Source: Zygnema cylindricum (lineage: Eukaryota; Streptophyta; Zygnematophyceae; Zygnematales; Zygnemataceae). From it: a stretch of 64,000 nucleotides of DNA. Positions 34,183 to 46,859 of this stretch are shown in pieces. A program made the position numbers and the translations under genes. The stretch lies in contig JBBHKE010002741.1 in the NCBI GenBank assembly GCA_037447655.1, positions 29,089-93,088 of the forward strand, read 5' to 3'. Under the pieces are notes generated by a model that was given only the letters and a program-made list of their open reading frames with translations, was not told where the DNA came from and did not search any database. Numbering within the stretch: the first letter of the stretch is position 1; each line of letters begins with the position of its first letter.

Positions 34183-36285
34183 GAACACATGGGTGAGAAA
34201 GGAAAACTTGCGCAAGTTTCCAAAGTTACAACTTGTGGAAACTTTATTTAAAGGAGGAAGTGTAGACGAGTGCAAAGAGGCAAATATGTAGTGTTATTTT
34301 GTGGATTTCAATTTAAATTACTTTATTTGATATGTTTTTTGATGTTTTTGCTCATTTTTTTATTTTACTTGTCCATTTTAGTGACAAATATATTAGCACT
34401 CCAATTTAGTAACTTGTTCTTCTATATTTTTTCAACGAGATATATTCTAAAATGTTTGCCGTGGAAATGAAAGGTTTTATTATTCATCTATTCTTACGAG
34501 CTCGCGTACTACGTTGTTTATTAAGTTTACTAACTTAAGAATGACAAAAAAAGGACATCCAAAAGATTTTTATATTCAATTGCAACTAAAGTAATATTTA
34601 AAGAATCCACTTGTCCAAACCAGGAACCTAACACATATATGGCTCACGTCGATGTATGCTAAATAAAATGGTTTTGTTTTAGCGTGAATGCAAACACACT
34701 TTTTTTAAATGCACATTTCTTTGGATCAATTCGAAAAATGTAGTTAACAAACGGAAACTTTCTGTTAAGAAGCAAAGGACATTTGTTGCCATATTTGGCA
34801 CATTCACACGTTAAATTGTTGATTTGTCCATATCAATCTATAACGTTGTATCATATAAACTACAAAAGTTGGGATATTTTCGGGCAGGGTGATATGTTGT
34901 CACAAATAATGAAACTTGAAAAACTGTTGAAGTTCCCTCCCTTGCTCAAATAGTTTGAGTTTTAGGTGTCGAGTCATCCGATCCCTTTGGATATGGTCAC
35001 CCTCCTTTACAGCTTCTATGCAGAAAGGTACGACTTCAGGCGATAGGAAATCATCTTCCCGGTCATGTCACGGGCCAATTTACAGCGGCAAGTCTGTATT
35101 CACGAAGATGCACTGAAGGTAATTGAGAACTTTGTCCGCTCCGAGTCATGTCAAACAACATAGGTTTCACAGGGAGCGATAACACAGGCACGAAATGATC
35201 CCTTACACACTGGAGTGCGCAATAAACTCAAACGCTCACAAGCGTATGCACTTTCAAAAAACTCACAAAACCCGCACACACACACACACAAAGATATTCC
35301 GCAAAGGTGCTCTCGGCTAACATTAGCTTGTAGGTTAACCAATTCCTCTCACTCTCTCACACACTTAGGCTAGAGTAAATTATGTGAACTTTCCCCATGT
35401 TTGAATTATCAGCGGTGGATTAGGACACGTCGCCGCTGGTCATTGGACCGCCATTTAGTTTGCTTTTCTAGGCATAAGGCATAAGTAGAGAAGGAAGGAC
35501 GAAGTAAATTATCATCTACAAGAGCATTCAGAATCAGGTTTGGGTACATGGACAAGGTCCAAACATACATTTGTATTTAATTTGTTCAAATCGAAACTAT
35601 AAGCTGAATTGCAATTTGTTTGATGACCTACTTTCTGTGAATGTTATTTCCCTTCCCCCTCTAAAATGTGATATTCCACTTCGTGACTTATCGAGTGCGT
35701 TCCTTCTGCGAAATCCTTTCATCGGGTTCGGCGTGTGTGGCTCTAGGAATCATTTGGGTCGCTCGAAATGACTGACTCAGGCCAACAGCCAAGAACACTT
35801 ATAATTCTTTTTGGCTGATTATACCTCTTGTCTATTATGAGCTTCCGCTATGTAATGTTTTATGTTTTGAGAATTATTTTTTAAGTGAATGTTTTTTTAA
35901 GATCCAACAAACAGCCACAACCCTCCTTCGTCGAAGCACGGTTGCAGATAATAGGAGCGACCTCCCAAATCTTCCACCAAGGGATCCAGTCGACATCCAC
36001 TATCTTCAGGGGTCTTTTATTTTAAAGGATGTCTTCTCTTTGTGGGTACTCATCTTTGGTGGATTTAGTTCGACATAGAGCTTAATTTATTTAGTCATCG
36101 GTGACTTTTTTGTTTATTCTCTATGACTTACTTTGCCTCTTATAGTCTTTAAATGTTCTTTTACTCCTTTTTTTTTAAACCCTTGTGGTACCCAGATGGT
36201 TTTTTCCATCGCAAGTTCCTGATCAAGTGACTGAAGAATCCAGCCTCCCCCTGAAATTTTAAGTTCGCTTCCTAACTCTATGTCG
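34183..36285. other. Duplicated 3' flank, then sequence without a gene
   Basis: 34,183-34,860 is the counterpart of 19,200-19,980. From about 34,870 the similarity ends. 34,870-36,285 has a short CA run (35,276-35,291) and unremarkable open frames under 80 codons. I see no host gene or element hallmark in it. Confidence 0.5.
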
Positions 36286-36610
36286 AAATCGTACGGCGGG
36301 CAAGCGACCAATGAATCCGGGCCGTGCAGTGAATCCATATGTTTGCCTCCCAAGACCGTTGAGATTGTACGGCAGGCGAGAGACCGACGAATCCGGGTTG
36401 CTGATTGACATCTTACGGTCGCCTCCCAGGATTATCGAACTTGTACGGCTGGCAAGAGAACTTATTATACGGGTCGCGCACTGAATCCGCATGACTATGA
36501 CCCAACACTGTCAGAATTGTACGGCTGGCAAGAGACGCAAAAATCGCGGTCGCGCATAGAAATTGTTAGATCTTGACGTTGTACGGTCGGCAAGCTATCT
36601 AAAAATCCAG
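36286..36610. repeat. ~87-bp tandem repeat array
   Basis: About four imperfect units, each with TTGTACGGCNGGCAAGAGA, a variant of AATCCGGGTCGCGCACTGAATCC, and often GCCTCCCAAGA. Unit starts fall near 36,287, 36,367, 36,433, 36,516 and 36,579 (the last truncated). Higher in G+C than its surroundings. Confidence 0.75.
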
Positions 36611-36623
36611 GGCGCTGAAACTG

Positions 36624-37790
36624 TACACCGCGAATTGTTATTTGTGTCCAAGTTTAAATAGTGTTGGAGAAAATTTACCGTAATTGATGCTAATTAAGAA
36701 TTTGAAATTTTTCCAAAAAAAGGTGTATTCTAATTTCGGCGTTTATGCTAACAAGACAAAAAATGCCAGTTACACAGGCAAGGTTCGTGTTGTGTGTGTT
36801 TATTAGTGTTGTGTATCGGTAAAAAACTTATCGCGATAACACCGATACCGATAGTTATCGGTTATCGAACGGTCAGAGGTTCCGATATATCGGTCTGGGA
36901 CCAACAAATTCCATATCGGCGATAACTTTTAAAAATATAGTATGCATACAATAGTACTATATAACATACTGTATTATATAATTTTCATTATATAGCGTGG
37001 AATGCCACGTATAAGAATTTGTTCCGCGTATCTATTTAACTGAAAATCTTTACGGACAGCGCTGCACATAAACGTCGACAAATATAAGTTAATACTTAAT
37101 TGTTATAAAACTATACTATCGCAACGAAAAAAATAAAATACATTGTAAAATTTCTGAATCAAACTTTTTCCAAAAAAAGACGAACAGACTGAAAGAAGCA
37201 GACGAACACACCTGTCAGACTGCCGCCATTTCCAGACGCCATATTTTGAAAATTCTGGCAGCAGGAATTTTGAAAACCCCCTTAAATTAGGAATAATGAT
37301 GGAAAATTCGCGATTTTTTACCGGAATCGGGAGTAAGGGGGTCCGCTGCGCGTCCGGGGAATACGACGTACAGTTGCGTGTACAGGCCGTACATTTATCT
37401 GTACGGTCCGTATAGATATCGCCGATAGTTATCGTTATCGGCATTATCGCCGATAAGTACCCGATATTATCGGCTACTTATCGGCGATAAGACCGATGTC
37501 GATATATCGTACCAATATATCGATTATCGGGAACCCGAAAAAAGGTCCATATCGGTTATCGGTAAATCCTTACCGATACACAACACTAGTGTTTATGCTT
37601 GTATAGAGTTTTAAGCCAGTGTAAAGGTTTGAGCCCTAATTGTCCGATTCGTACGGATTAGGATTTTTTTCCTATTTTTACGTAGTATTCGCGAGTTTTA
37701 TACTATTCGTAAAATTCGTTTAGTTTTCGTTGTACGAACATGTACGAAAACGTAGGGAAAGCATAATCAACATCAGTATATAAATAAGAG
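36624..37790 (-). mobile_element. CACCGC-TIR element relic, interrupted
   Basis: GTACACCGCGAATTGTTATT at 36,624 is a terminus of the 4,415-5,173 family. The following TAATTAAGAATTTGAAATTTTTCC is the reverse of a segment near 5,070. The hAT-like element at 36,804 interrupts it, and it seems to continue towards the satellite at 37,790. The mirror-image arrangement is seen at 50,214-50,764. Confidence 0.45.
36804..37588. mobile_element. hAT-like non-autonomous element, copy 2 (8-bp TSD GTGTTTAT)
   Basis: It begins TAGTGTTGTGTATCGGTAA and ends TTACCGATACACAACACTA, with GTGTTTAT on both sides (36,796-36,803 and 37,589-37,596). The 785 bp carry many TTATCGCGATAA/CGATATATCG palindromes and no transposase. 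The interior resembles copy 3 (20,272-20,792); the termini are also related to copy 1. Confidence 0.85.
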
Positions 37791-37859
37791 AACATTGTTC
37801 GCCTTTTTGGAAAGCGTTATATAGGCGGTGTGTCTGTCATGGTCTTTTTCTGTCCGTCC

Positions 37860-38400
37860 GCAATACGGACGGCTGTACCACTGGCACAATGTAACGGTGC
37901 CGCCCGTCGCAGTACAGACCGCCATACGATGGCGTAATGTAACATTGCCAACCGTTGTTGTGCAGACCGCCTTACGGATGGCGTAATGTAGCATTGCCAA
38001 CAGTCGTTGTGCAGACCGTCGTACGGATAACGTAATGTAACATTGCCAACCGTCGCTGTGCAAACCGCCGTACGACTAGCATAATGTAACTTTGCCAACC
38101 ATCATTGTACTGACCGCCGTACCCCTGGCGTAATGTATCATTGTCAACCGTCGCTGTGCAGACCACCGTACGGATGGCGTAATGTAACATTGCCAACCGT
38201 CGCTATGTAGACCGTCGTACGGCTGGCGTAATGTAACATTGCCAATCGACGATGTGCAGACCGTCGTACGGTTGGCGTAATGTAACGTTGCCAACTGTCA
38301 ACAGTATAAACTGTCTTACGGATGGCACAATGTAAGGTTGTCGTCTGTCAGTAGTATAAACTGTCGTACGGCAGGCACAATGTAACGTTCCCATCAACTG
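37860..38400 (+). repeat. 49-bp satellite array, orientation 1
   Basis: About eleven tandem units of 49 bp, for example CAGACCGTCGTACGGCTGG.. then CGTAATGTAACATTGCCAA. The last three units diverge (GTCAACAGTATAAACTGTC). The flank 37,785-37,860 (ATATAAATAAGAGAACATTGTTC, ATATAGGCGGTGTGTC in short blocks) reappears inverted at 50,180-50,255. Confidence 0.9.
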
Positions 38401-38569
38401 ACTCTACGAACGACTACAGGAAAAGGTACGGGACCTTCCAAGAAAAAGGTACGTGTGTTCGTTTTTTGTAACGCGCATGAAAAACGGGCATAAAAAAATG
38501 ACATAAAAAAAAGGCATGTTAAACTGGACAGGGTACATGCCCGTGTAACGAGCGTTGATTTACTTGTCA

Positions 38570-39035
38570 TAAAAAATCCTAAAAAAATCTTAAAATGTAT
38601 TGAAAATTTACAAAAATGTACGGCAATATACAAAAAGTGTACCGTACAAAACTTAACGGTACTGTAAATATTTGGCAGTCGTACTCAAATATAAAGGAAT
38701 GTACAACAATGTACCCTATAAACCCTAAAACCCCCCCTTTAATTACCTTAATATGTACAAAAATGTACGACCACTATACGTAACTGTAAGAAAAGTGTAG
38801 CGCAACTGTACTGAAAAATACGGGAATGTACGGAAATGTACCCTACAAACCCTCTAATATATAACCCTAAAAGGTACGAAAACTACGGAGGATGTACGTA
38901 CATATATTAAAAGTGTGGGGCAGTTATACTCAAAATTAGGGAATGTAGGGAAATGTACTTTAAAGCCCTAAAAATCCCTTAAATCACCTTAAAAGGTGCA
39001 AAAATGTACGGACATTGTCAGGAAATGTACGTAAA
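38570..39035 (+). repeat. GTACAAAAATGTACG-rich tandem repeat (~120-140 bp period)
   Basis: Three to four loose units contain AAAATGTACG, GTGTACCGTAC, a GGAATGTACGGAAATGTACC-type word and CCCTAAAA..CCTTTAATTACCTTAA. The CCCTAAA words resemble plant telomere sequence, but they occur singly at the unit period, not in telomeric tandem. Confidence 0.65.
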
Positions 39036-39464
39036 TGTACTGCTACATAGTCGGATATGCATTTTATAACATTTTTTTCATCGTCAAATGCGAATCGTGC
39101 GTAGTATTCGCGCGTTTGTTTTGTGCGTAATATGCGCACGGGGCATCTATGGTTTGAGCTTGTCACAATCTGCACGCTATGCGCCACTTTTGGCGGACCG
39201 CGCTTACTTTTAACCATAGAGGTACCAGGCGTTTTAAACGCACACATGAAACGTCAAAAAAATAATGATATATGCACACGTAATAAATGCAAAAAAAAAA
39301 AAATGTGTTGACCGACTTTAACTTCATAATAAAATATAAAATAAAAAACATTCAATCCAATGTACTACTACAACTTAGGGTATGTGCTCATGTATAAATG
39401 TATCGGGTTTTTTATTATATCTTCCGTGAAAGTTTTTCTTGCGGCTTCCGCTGGCCTTGCATCG

Positions 39465-40900
39465 CATATTTTTAGATAGTGTAATGTTCGAAATGTGTCA
39501 GCTGGTACTAAAATTGCCCATTATTATTTCACAAAGACGTACAGAACAAGTGTCAGACTGTCAGGTAATGGCGTCGACAGGGAAAATTGAGTGCGTCGCA
39601 CTTAAAATCGTACTCAGATATTGGTACTGTTTAAATAGCGTTAGTTACTAATTTTGATGCTTTTAAATATTGTAGTGTACAAAATGTCAGTCCGTACTAA
39701 AGCTTGTAATTATTTTGTACAGATGTACAAAATAAGTGTTAGATTGAAACTCTGAGACCTCCATAAGTCCTCAGAGTGTACAGCTTCCAAGAAGCCTCTA
39801 GAATAACCCTGACCCCTTTGTGGTTCAGCAAGAACAACTGCCACCTTGGCAGACAAAAACTCTGACCAACTTCACCCCTATGAAGGCAAGACTTCCCTGA
39901 GTCGATAGCAAAAACAATCTCTGAATTTGCTCCCCTGGCAGTAAGTTATGGAGGGTCAAAGTTGACCTTTTGTACAAAAGCTCTTTGGGAGAGAGGGTCC
40001 TATCTCCTATTTTTTCTAAGTCCTATCTCTCTCACAGACTCTATCTACTGATGTACGGAGCCAATCAGATTACTCCTCCGTACACAAAAAGCACAGCTGC
40101 CGATGTACTTTCTGTACGGACATTATACGACATGGCCTAAATATCGACACATGTCATATCCGGATTTGGTGCCGTAATATGGGGAGATACCATGATCCAA
40201 TGTAATTTCCCCATGTGTCATCCGATGTGGCGATGACCACAAGCCGCCGAAATCCTCTTCTGCAATCTCGACGTTAATTGCGGCCATCCGATTAAATTCA
40301 CATTTAATCGTAGCCGTAATAAAAATATTCGCGTATTCGTTTTGGTAAAGAAATAAATGCGCGGTATTCGTTTCTATTTCGTACCGTAATCCGTACTTTT
40401 ATATTACCGGATCTATGTCCCCGTAAGACAATTGTAGTTAAATGAACTATCCTATGTATAAATGTTTAGGTAATTATCACACCCTACAATACGTAACACT
40501 ACCTCTAGAGTTAACGGTTAAAGCTACCGGCTACCGGCTGATTTCCTGCCGGCAGGTTGCAGATTCAAATCCTGGAATTGGCATATATATTTTAGTAAAT
40601 ATATCCTTAATTATAAATAAACTAATATTTATATCCCGTAAACCTCTAGATAGCCTAGGTAGCCATGGCTCTAGCTTCCTCTCCAATTTCTCTGTGACTG
40701 CGACAAGTTTGGAGAGTTGGAGAGAAAAGTTAGAGGTAGACTGCCTCAACTTCTTTCTATATTTCTATTCAGACCTAGAAAATACTTTAAAAGACCATTA
40801 ATTTCTACACAGATGAGGGCGTCGACAGTGGAAATTGAGTGCGTTTCATGGAAGATTGTACGCATATTTGATTCCAAGTGATAAAGACGAAAAAAAGTAG
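39465..40900 (+). repeat. ~190-bp host tandem duplication carrying a solo LTR
   Basis: Unit 1 (about 39,480-39,630) holds TACAGAACAAGTGTCAGACTG..GCGTCGACAGGGAAAATTGAG. Unit 2 begins near 39,673 (GTAGTGTACAAAATGTCAG) and is cut at AGAT by the solo LTR. It resumes at 40,810 as CAGATGAGGGCGTCGACAG. The intact copy gives the empty-site sequence for the LTR insertion. Confidence 0.7.
39745..40809 (-). repeat. Solo LTR, D family (1,065 bp)
   Basis: It starts TGAAACTCTGAGACCTCC and ends ..TTAATTTCTACA on the plus strand; the retroelement reads on minus. Flanks are TAGAT and CAGAT, a target duplication with one mismatch. It includes the hairpin (40,672-40,738) and a tRNA-like block (40,508-40,582). 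Confidence 0.8.
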
Positions 40901-40956
40901 CGCTTACCTGTTCTCACATATTTAGGCGTCGAATGTGTGAACACAGACTTTCACGG

Positions 40957-42125
40957 TGAAATTTTATGGGCTCCATTGCCACACAGAATTCGCAGATCAA
41001 AAGAAGCTAATCTAGATAGTGCCGACTCCAAGTTTATATAAACCCAAATGATTGACCCCTTGACAATCAGAACCCGAATATAGCTTCACCCTTTTGTAAT
41101 AACACTTTCTGTGTGCTCAGTTCCACCACAGAATGCAAAGTTAGAATATGAGATTTGGACACATTCACCCACTTTGACTTTCCCTAAAAAATCCAGCCAC
41201 CATGGCGGGCAAAAACTCTGACCGACTTCACCGTTGTGTAGCCTAGACTCCCATGGGTCCGCAGCAACAAGAATCACTGAAAATGGTCAACTCAATTGAT
41301 AGTTATGGCTGGCCAAAGTTTGCCTTTTATACAAGATGCTCCCTGGGAGAGGCTGCTACCTACCCAAAATATTCTAAGTCTTAAAACCACCTCTCTAAAC
41401 TCCCTAATACTTGGAAATGACCCAATCGTAATACTGTAAAGTACATTAAGGTACAGGTGCCGGTGTACCTTTTGTACGGCCATCGTACGACATGGCCAAA
41501 AAGTCGACATATGCCATATGCTGACTCGTTCTTATTATCCCTTGGATGCCTCAAGCCAATGTGGTCGTTCCACGTGTCAATTGACGTGGAAACCGCAAAC
41601 CGCCAAAAACCCATTCGGCGATCTCGACATACATCGCGGCCGTTTGATCAGAATTAGATTTCAATTGTAGCCGTCGAAAATATATGCGCGGTATTTGTTT
41701 CGCTATCGAAACAAATGCGCGATATCCTTTTCGTCACCAATCGTATTCCGTACTATACACAACTGTATCTATGCACTACATATCCATTTCCCGTTAAATG
41801 AATTAGTCTAGGTGTAACTATTTATAAATTTATCAAACACTATGTATCTAAACACTTGTCCTAGACGTAAAGGTCAAAGCTAACGACTACGTTGACGGCT
41901 GGCAGGTACCAGGATCAATTCTTAGGTCCGTCGATACCTTTGGTAAACCCATCTATTTTTTTCTTCCTGTTTGCTAGAAAGCTTTAGGCGGCCATGGCTC
42001 TATCACCCTACCCTGCCTTCCGTGACTACAACAAGTGTGGGGGCTTTGAGAAGGGAGTTAGAGGCAGATCACCTTAGCTCTTTTTCTATCCTAATACAGA
42101 CCTAAAAAATACTCAAATATCAACA
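40957..42125 (-). repeat. Solo LTR, B-like family (1,169 bp, TSD CACGG)
   Basis: TGAAATTTTATGGGCTCC at the left and ..AATATCAACA at the right. Perfect CACGG duplication at 40,952-40,956 and 42,126-42,130. It shares AGAAGCTAATCTAGATAGTG and CATGGCCAAAA landmarks with the B LTRs. Confidence 0.88.
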
Positions 42126-42512
42126 CACGGTTACCCTAAAAACATGCGAAGGTGTATGGATTTTTTGACTTTAATAGCGATTCACGGTGTACTTTCAACC
42201 TTTTTTCGACCGTACGTTTTGTCCGTATATATTTTTGTACACGAAAAGTTTACGAATTTAACGAAAATTTAGAAATCTTGAAAAATTAACGCATTTTCGT
42301 AAAAAAGTGAAAATCCGTACGTTTGGTACCTCTATGCTTTTAACGACGTTTTTTAGGGGCCAGTATGGCCGGTAGTTTGTACTGGGGACTGTGAAAACTT
42401 TAGATTGCGCCAGCCGTACAACGGTCGCTACTGCAACGCACACGAACTCTACATTGTGTCAGTCGTACGGCGGTTTGTACCGTGACGCACGACAACGCTA
42501 CATTGTGTTAGG
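42126..42512. repeat. Spacer and start of the 49-bp satellite, orientation 2
   Basis: 42,126-42,390 is non-coding and includes a TAATAGCGATTCACGGTGTAC terminus-like word at about 42,170. 42,395-42,512 holds about two and a half satellite units (GTACGGCGGTTTGTACCG.. CGACAACGCTACATTGTG), the reverse complement type of the 37.9-kb array. Confidence 0.7.
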
Positions 42513-43562
42513 TGCAACTCTGAGACCTCCATCGGACCTCAGAGTAGGCAGCTCACACGATGCCTCTAGGATAACCCTAACCCCTTTGTCTTTCAACACA
42601 AATAACTACCACCGTGGCAAACAAAAACTCTGACCACCTTCACCTCTGTGAAGGGAAGACTCACCTGAGTCGATAGCAAAAAGAATCTCTGAATTTGCTC
42701 CTCGAGCAGTAAGTTATGAAGGGTCAAAGTTGACCTTTTGTACAGAAGCTCTCTAAGAGAGAGGGTCCTATCTACCAAAGTTTTATAAGTCCTATCTCTC
42801 TCTAAAACTCTATTTACTGACATACGACACCAATCATATTACTGTACCGTACAGAAAGGTACAACTGCCGGTGTACTTTATGTACGAACATTGTACGACA
42901 TGACCAAAATGTCGACACGTGTCTTTTATGGATTCATTTCCGTAATCCCTAGAGATGCCGAAATCGAATGTCCTGGTGCCATGTGTCATCCGATGTGGCG
43001 GCGACCATAAACCGTCGAAATCTTCTTCCGCGATTTGGGCATTCTTTTCGGCCGTCCGATTGAATGTCGATTTCAATCATAGCCGTCATAAATAGTTGCG
43101 ATGTATTTGTTTCGCTATTGAAACAAATGCGCTGTACTTATTTATTCTTCGTACTCGTAATCCGTACTTTGTATAACTGACTCTATGTATCTTGTATATA
43201 GTTGCCGTTAAATGAATTAGTCTATATGTTAACGTTTATATATTTATTACACTTTACATTGTCTACAACTAATCCTAGACTAAACGGATAAGGCTACCGG
43301 CTACCGGCGGCATTTCCTATCCGTAGGTACCAGGATCAAGTCCTCTGAACGATAGCTTTCCTTTTAGTAAATCAACTACTTTAGTACACCGTAAATCTCT
43401 GGATAGCATAGGCAGCCATGGCACTAGCTTCCTCTCCAGCTTCTTAGTGACTGGAACAAGTGTGAGAGTTGGAGAGAGAAGTTAAAGACAAACTACCTCG
43501 TCTTCTTTTTTTACACTTTATTTTAGACCTAGAAAATACTAAAAGAAGCATCAATTTCTACA
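42513..43562 (-). repeat. Element D 3' LTR (1,050 bp)
   Basis: TG at 42,513 and CA at 43,562. Next to it lies the internal end CTCCCCTTATTTTCTAG, shared in form with elements B and E. It contains the hairpin (43,425-43,495) and the tRNA-like block (43,275-43,350). Confidence 0.85.
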
Positions 43563-43575
43563 CTCCCCTTATTTT

Positions 43576-46260
43576 CTAGTCACTCTTTAATTTCAGACCA
43601 CACTTCTCCCTGCAAAAAATTAGCTTAGGGGAAGGCACAGGTTTGGTCATCATATCTGCTACCATCTTGCTATCTGGTCGGTACTCTAAACTGATTATTT
43701 TATTTTCTACTTTCTCTCTAACAAAGCAGAGTCTAATGTCCATGTGTTTGGCTTTAAAATGAGATTTAGGATTGGCAAAAATAGCGATCGCTGCCTGATT
43801 ATCAAAAAAAAAAATTCTGCACACCACTCTTAAGGTGACCAAGCTCACTAAGCAAAGACTTGACCCACATCAATTCTTTTACAACAGAGCAAGAGGCCAT
43901 ATACTCTGCCTCCATGGTGGACTAAGCAATAACCTTTTGATGTTTGCTACTCCAACAGCAAGCCCCATCACACACATATAATACATATCTAGAAGTACAT
44001 CTCCTCATCGGAGCATCACCATAATTGGCATCACTCCAAGTAGTGATGCCAGTATTCTCCCCACCCAAATGCAACCATAGATCCCTAGTTCCTATCAAAT
44101 ATCTAAGGACTCTCTTAGCTGCCTCCCAATCCTTCTTAGTGGGAGCATTTAAACTTGTACTCAACACTCCTACAGCTGTAGCTAAATCCAGCCGGGTACA
44201 ATTCATAAAATAGATTAGGCTTCCCATTACTTGCTTGTAAGGAATAGTCTGCATGAACTTTTGTTCTTCATGACTTAATTCCTCGTCTAAGATTATGACT
44301 CCTTCTTCCTCACTCCCCTCACTTCCCTTCTTTAACTCCATTGGAGTTGTACAACTATTAGCTTTATCCATTTGAAATTTTTCAAGCATGTTCTCTATTG
44401 CTTCCTTTTGAGTCAATCTTATAATTTTCCTTTTTCGGTCTCTCTCTACTTGAATTCCCAAAATATATTTTGCTTCCCCCATATCCTTCATTTCAAATCT
44501 CCCCTTAAGATCGGTTTTCAGTTTATTAATTTTTTCCATTGATTTACTTAAAGCAAGCAAATCATCAACATAAATTGCAATAAATATAACACCTTCCTCA
44601 TCTTCAAAAACATAGATTGAGTGATCAAAGCTGATCCGAATATATCCTAGACCGGTAATAAACTCATCAAGCTTTTTATTCCATTGTCGAGGGGCATGTT
44701 TCAAACCATAAAGAGATTTAATCAGCTGGCATACCTTACTCTCTTCTCCTTCCTCCACAAATCCTTCAGGTTGTCACGTGAAGATCCCCTCTTCCAATTC
44801 TCCATGCAAAAAGGTTGTCTTGATGTCCATCTGGTGCACCTCCATGTCTTCTGTTGCTGCTAGACTGAGAAGTATGCGGACAAAGGGAAATCTGACGACC
44901 GGGGCAAAGGTTTCCTCGTAGTCGATTATTTCTTTCTGTAAAAATCATTTTGCCACTAATCGGGATTTGTAACGCTCAATGGTGTTCTCCGGAATCAGGT
45001 TTAATTTGAAAACCCACTTACAACCGATTGGTATTTCGGTTAGGTGGATAGTCCATCAGCTCCCAAGTATCGGCTGCCATAATTCAGGCCATCTCCTCAT
45101 TGATGGTTGTCTTCCACTAGTTCCTTTCTGGACAAGTCATCGCCTCTCCATAAGTTTGAGGTTCATTTTGATGAGATAGTTTTGTTACCTTGTTATTAAC
45201 CTGTTTTTCGTGCAATCTTTTGCTACTTCTCCTTCCCCCCTCAAAATCTGTGGCCGGAATAGATGGTTTTCGTGGGCTTTTCGAACAATCTCCGCTTCTC
45301 CCCTATCCCTTGATTCCAAATCAATTTCCACCACGTCTTGCGCTTTAGGTAGAGTTGTCACTAGAGTTTCCACAGCCGAGTCCTTTTCGGTCTGATTTGT
45401 ACCTGCAAGAATGTCATCTTCTCTAAAACCTGGATAGTTAGGAAGCTCAAAGTCATCAGAATTTTCTGACTCAAATCTGATTTTTACTGACTTTGTATAT
45501 TTGAAAAGATCCACAGACTTTCCTTCATCCATAACTACTAGATGCTTTACTAAGATTATATCTTCCCTTTTTAGATCATAAACTCTATATCCTTTAACAT
45601 CCTCATCATATCCTAATAAGTTTCCCGGTTTTCCTTTAGGATATAGCTTCCAATTAGACCAATCTTTATCTAGAGTGAATACTTGACTGCCGAAAACCTT
45701 TAAGTGAGATATGTCTGGTTTCCGGCCTGTCCATCTCTCACAAGGTGTTTGATCTTTTATAGCTGAAGTAAGAACTCTATTTTTGAGGTAATTAGCACAG
45801 TTCATTGCTTCTGCACAAAACCTTTTTCCTATCTTCTTATGTGACAATATACTTCTAGCACTATAACTTAGTGTTCTATTTAACCTTTCAGCTACCCCAT
45901 TCTGTTCTGAGTTTTCTGGAACTGTCTTTTGGTGTTGGACCCCATCTTCCCTCAAAAAATCCTCAAACTGGTTAGAAGTATACTCTCCACCATTCTCACT
46001 TCTTACTCTCTTGATTGGAGTTTCATGGAGTTTTTCGCTCCATGCTTTATATTGTCTAAAACAATCCTGAGCTTTTGACTTGTTTTTCAAAAAATACACC
46101 TTGAAATACCGAGACCAATCATCAGTGATAGTCATCATAAATCTCTTCCCCCTCAGAGAGGGCACTTTGACCGATCCCCAAATATCTGTATGTACTAAAT
46201 CTAGATTTTTTTCTCCCATATAGGTGGTTGTTTTGGGAAAGGGCAATCTGTGTGCGTTAC
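43576..46260 (-). pseudogene. Element D pol (integrase, RT, RNase H), broken
   Basis: Integrase frame 46246-45185: HTDIWGS, VRSENGGEY (first active-site Asp of this motif is Ser-Glu-Asn here), NSEQNGVAERLNR and GYRVYDLKRED. RT/RNase H frame 44758-43922: LYGLKHAPRQWNKKLDEF, YVDDLLALSK, KYILGI, WSDANYGD, ending at VIA-stop, where element E has VVAQST (CAG to TAG). The C-terminal part 43848-43576 ends CGLKLKSD. The segment 44,760-45,185 (RT fingers) is frame-broken. The zinc (HHCC) part upstream of integrase is lost at 46,260, where another LTR has inserted. Confidence 0.85.
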
Positions 46261-46270
46261 CTTAAGCACA

Positions 46271-46852
46271 TCTGTTGAAATTTATGTATTTTCTAGGTTT
46301 TAATTGGAAAAATAAATAGAGTAAGTCAACAAAGGCAGCCTGCTTCTCTCTCAAATCTCTCCGGTCCCCATGCTTGTTGCAGTCACTGAAGACCAGAGAG
46401 AGAGCTAGAGCCATGGCTGTCTAAAGAGGATAGGCTAATCGTAGTTTGTACCAAAATGGATATGTCGGTATACGGATTTGATCTTGGTACCTACCATCCT
46501 AAAACAACCATTAGTTTTAGCCTGTAGCTTAGAGTCAACGATGCTATATGTGGGGTTTAATAGGTATTTATAGTAATAGAAGTAGAGAGTTCTAACAAAC
46601 TAACAAATAACCAAAAACTGCTCTAGACCATATTTGAACCATGGTCTGTGGTTATATTAGTAGAGGTAAGCCTTAACCAATAAAGCCTTATTAAGACGAT
46701 ACACGTGACAGGTTTCAAAAATATATAAATATTAACGCATTAGCTAATTAACAGCAGACTAACCAAAAGGAGCAATTCATGCATGTACGCGAATCTGAAC
46801 CGTGTAAAATATGTTTTGATCGGACGGCCGGCATTATAGCCGCCATGCAAAG
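46271..46852 (+). repeat. LTR fragment inserted in element D, plus orientation
   Basis: It begins TGTTGAAATTTATG and contains the reversed hairpin (loop CTTGTTGCAGTCAC, about 46,345-46,415), a reversed tRNA-like block and a CATGTACGCGAATCTGAACC stretch. That stretch is the reverse of 55,470-55,500 in element E's LTR. It is truncated where gag sequence starts. Confidence 0.65.
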
Positions 46853-46859
46853 TGAGCTT

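Noticed and set aside
37773-38397. Repeat proteins with NVTLRQPYDGL-like units
   Set aside because: Read-outs of the 49-bp satellite; 49 is not a multiple of 3, so each unit shifts frame and several frames stay open by chance.
38690-38960. CCCTAAA words as a telomere or interstitial telomeric array
   Set aside because: The words are single, spaced at the tandem-repeat period, and not tandem telomere repeats.
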